This document shows positions 62,285 to 64,000 of a stretch of 64,000 nucleotides of DNA, piece by piece. The notes under the pieces were generated by a model, which did no database searches, was not told the origin of the DNA, and saw only the letters and a program-made list of their open reading frames with translations. The stretch is from Channallabes apus. Taxonomy: Eukaryota; Chordata; Actinopteri; Siluriformes; Clariidae. The first letter of the stretch is position 1. Each line of letters starts with the position of its first letter. A program made the position numbers and the translations under genes. The stretch lies in NCBI GenBank assembly GCA_030522415.1, contig CM060113.1, forward strand, positions 14,684,151 through 14,748,150. The letters are read 5' to 3'.

Positions 62285-63650
62285 ATACAGTCTTATGCAA
62301 AAGTTTTTATTAAAAAGTTGAGCACCCTACATAATCAGTACTTAGTAAGACCTTCTCCCATTTTTACTTGCAAAAGGCGTCTAGTTCTGTAATATTCTTT
62401 GGTCGTCTTGCATGCACAGCTTTATTAAGATTTACCCACAAATTTTCAATGATGTTTAAACCAGGGGACTGTGATGTCCATTCCAAAACCTTCAGCTTGC
62501 GTATCTTGAGATATTCCATAGTGGATTTCGAGGTATGTTTAGGATCATTGTTCTGTTGTAGAAGCCATCCTCTTTTCAGCTTCAGCCTTTTTACAGATGG
62601 TGTGATGTTTGCTTCCAGGATTTGCTTGTATTTACTGGAATTCATTCTTCCGTCCACCCGTGCATTGTTTCCTGTGCTACTGGCTGCAACACAACCCCAA
62701 AGCATGATAGATCCACTCCCCTGCTTACTGTAATAGTTGGCAAGGTGTTCTTTTCATGAAATGCTGCTCCTTTTTTTCTCCAAAAATGCCTTTGGCCAAA
62801 ATGATTGTGGCCAAAAAGTTCTATTTTAACTTCATCGGTCCACAGCACTTGTTTCCAAAACGCATCAGACTTCTGTAGATGTTCTGTTGCATACTTCTGA
62901 CGTTGGATTTTATGATGGGGATGCAGATAAGGTTTTCTTCTGCTGACTATTCCATGAAGGTCTTGTGGAACGGTGCACCACCACTCCTGAGTCTGCTAAA
63001 TCTTCCTGCAGGTTTTTGCAGTCAAATGGGGGTTTTGATTTGTCTTTCTGACCAACATACAAGCAGTTCTCTCTGAGACTTTTCTTGGTCTTCCAGATCT
63101 CATCTTGACCTCCACACTTCCCCTGAACTGCCATCTCTCTTCTCACCATGGAAGCTGCAAGCTGACAATGCTTTGCTACAGGATCTTCTTGTAGCCTTCT
63201 CCTGCTTTGTGGGCATCAGGAACTTTAATTTTCAGAGTCTTACACAGCTGCTTAGAAGAACCCATGTTTGTTGAATGTCCACAAGTGTGTGCACAAGGTT
63301 GGAAGAATCAAAGTATTTGTAAAGCTTTGAAATTGGACTTTACTAATGACAGCTGTTGCCATGCATCAGATCTAACGAGCTGATTTAAGGTCTGAAACCT
63401 TGTAAAAAGAATCTGAGACTCTGGAACTCTTACTGTGCCCAAACTTTTGCACAGTGCCATAATAATGGTTGGATTTTTTTTTTTTTCAATTCATGGCATA
63501 AGAAGTAACTATGCATCATTGTTTGCTGAAAATATTGTGCATTTTTTCCATTTCCAAGAGAGAATATGTTGACATCTTTTCAGTCAAAAAAATCACCAAA
63601 ATCTGTTATTTATCAAGGGGTGCCCAAACTTTTTATTCTGAACATTTGAA
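62285..63650 (-). mobile_element. Tc1-like transposon, nearly complete but frameshifted
   Basis: Ends with related sequences: left TTATGCAAAAGTTTTTATTA and AAAAAGTTGAGCACCC; right, inverted, GTGCAAAAGTTTGGGCAC and AAAAAGTTTGGGCACCCC. The minus strand encodes transposase in two main pieces: MLWTDEVKIELFG (first catalytic Asp) upstream, then NNDPKHTSKS (second Asp) and SPGLNIIENLW (final Glu). A frameshift near 62700 separates them, and the N-terminal part (62910-63250) is in further frames. It cannot make its own transposase but is the least decayed Tc1 here. Confidence 0.85.
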
Positions 63651-63708
63651 TGAGAATCATAAAACTGCAACGGCTTTATTATGTTAGAAAACTGATTAAA
63701 TATTGAAG

Positions 63709-63726
63709 TTAGGGTTAGGGTTAGGG
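63709..63726 (+). repeat. Short interstitial telomere-like repeat (TTAGGG)3
   Basis: Three exact TTAGGG units followed by a degenerate GTAAGG, about 95 bp before the putative exon at 63820. Confidence 0.85.
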
Positions 63727-63819
63727 GTAAGGTCTCCATTTGGGATCAGTTATTAACCTAAACAAAGTGAAGTTCTATAATGACCTCACGTCATGTTAAA
63801 GTATGCAGTTCTGTTACAG

Positions 63820-63927
63820 AATGACTGGACAGGTGCTTGATGAGAGTGCGGATTTGAAGGCCCACAGACTTTCAGTGAAGACCTCGATGGAGGACGATTC
63901 AGAGAGAGCAGACAGCATATTGAGTCG
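63820..63927 (+). CDS. Possible 5' coding exon of an unidentified gene (partial)
   Basis: A splice acceptor (TTCTGTTACAG, ending 63819) is followed by an ATG at 63821. An open frame of 35 codons plus two bases then runs to a donor GTGAGA at 63928. The encoded start is MTGQVLDESADLKAHRLSVK, continuing with an acidic and serine-rich stretch to ILSR. The frame has the look of a true exon: good splice sites on both sides, charged low-complexity N-terminal protein, and GC content above the flanks. I do not recognise the protein. The rest of the gene would lie beyond the right edge of the window. Confidence 0.45.
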
Positions 63928-64000
63928 GTGAGAATGAAACGGCTGCTCTATCCGGATCATTTGGAAATATGTTTACGTAATTGCTATACCACAAGTCCAC

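Overview
The window is nuclear DNA from a vertebrate, almost certainly a teleost fish. It holds two intact multi-exon protein genes on the + strand, each recognisable exon by exon, set in AT-rich DNA full of fish-type mobile elements: tRNA-derived SINEs of the DANA/mermaid style, Tc1/mariner, hAT and LINE remnants. The SINE style would fit a catfish-like or other ostariophysan genome, but that is inference. There are no bacterial features, CRISPR arrays or operons.

Region 1 (1 to about 12.2 kb) carries magt1, which encodes the thioredoxin-like, four-helix membrane subunit of the STT3B-type oligosaccharyltransferase, also described as a magnesium transporter. Ten coding exons give a 328-residue protein ending in the MAGT1-type tail SFLMS. 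A CCAAT box lies 60 bp before the ATG. The introns hold a hAT element with an 8-bp target duplication nested in a TTAA-flanked inverted-repeat element, a young 5'-truncated SINE with an 18-bp target duplication, a Tc1 remnant and several tandem repeats.

Region 2 (about 12.2 to 31.4 kb) is intergenic and is mostly mobile-element remains: decayed Tc1 copies, nested SINEs and other teleost repeats. I found no convincing protein gene here. One compact stretch at 19.45-19.63 kb has CCAAT, CArG/TATA-like and MEF2-like sites and may be a regulatory element or an unannotated promoter.

Region 3 (31.4 to about 58.9 kb) is pls3 (T-plastin/T-fimbrin), a calcium-regulated actin-bundling protein with two EF-hands and four calponin-homology domains. 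A CCAAT/GC-box/TATA-like promoter and non-coding first exon are followed by an 11-kb intron and 15 coding exons (627 residues). A 3' UTR of about 1 kb ends near a poly(A) signal at 58905. An internally deleted mariner sits in one intron and a strong hairpin in another.

Region 4 (58.9 to 64 kb) is intergenic repeat DNA: a Tc1 fragment, a full-length SINE with target duplications, a perfect 19-bp-arm hairpin and a nearly complete but frameshifted Tc1-like transposon. It ends with a short TTAGGG tract and a possible first coding exon of a third, unidentified gene at 63820-63927. magt1 and pls3 have unrelated functions (ER glycosylation and cytoskeleton). Their linkage is interesting mainly because both human orthologues are X-linked. 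I did not find a new molecular system; the unexplained signals are the orphan exon, the isolated regulatory cluster and the hairpins.
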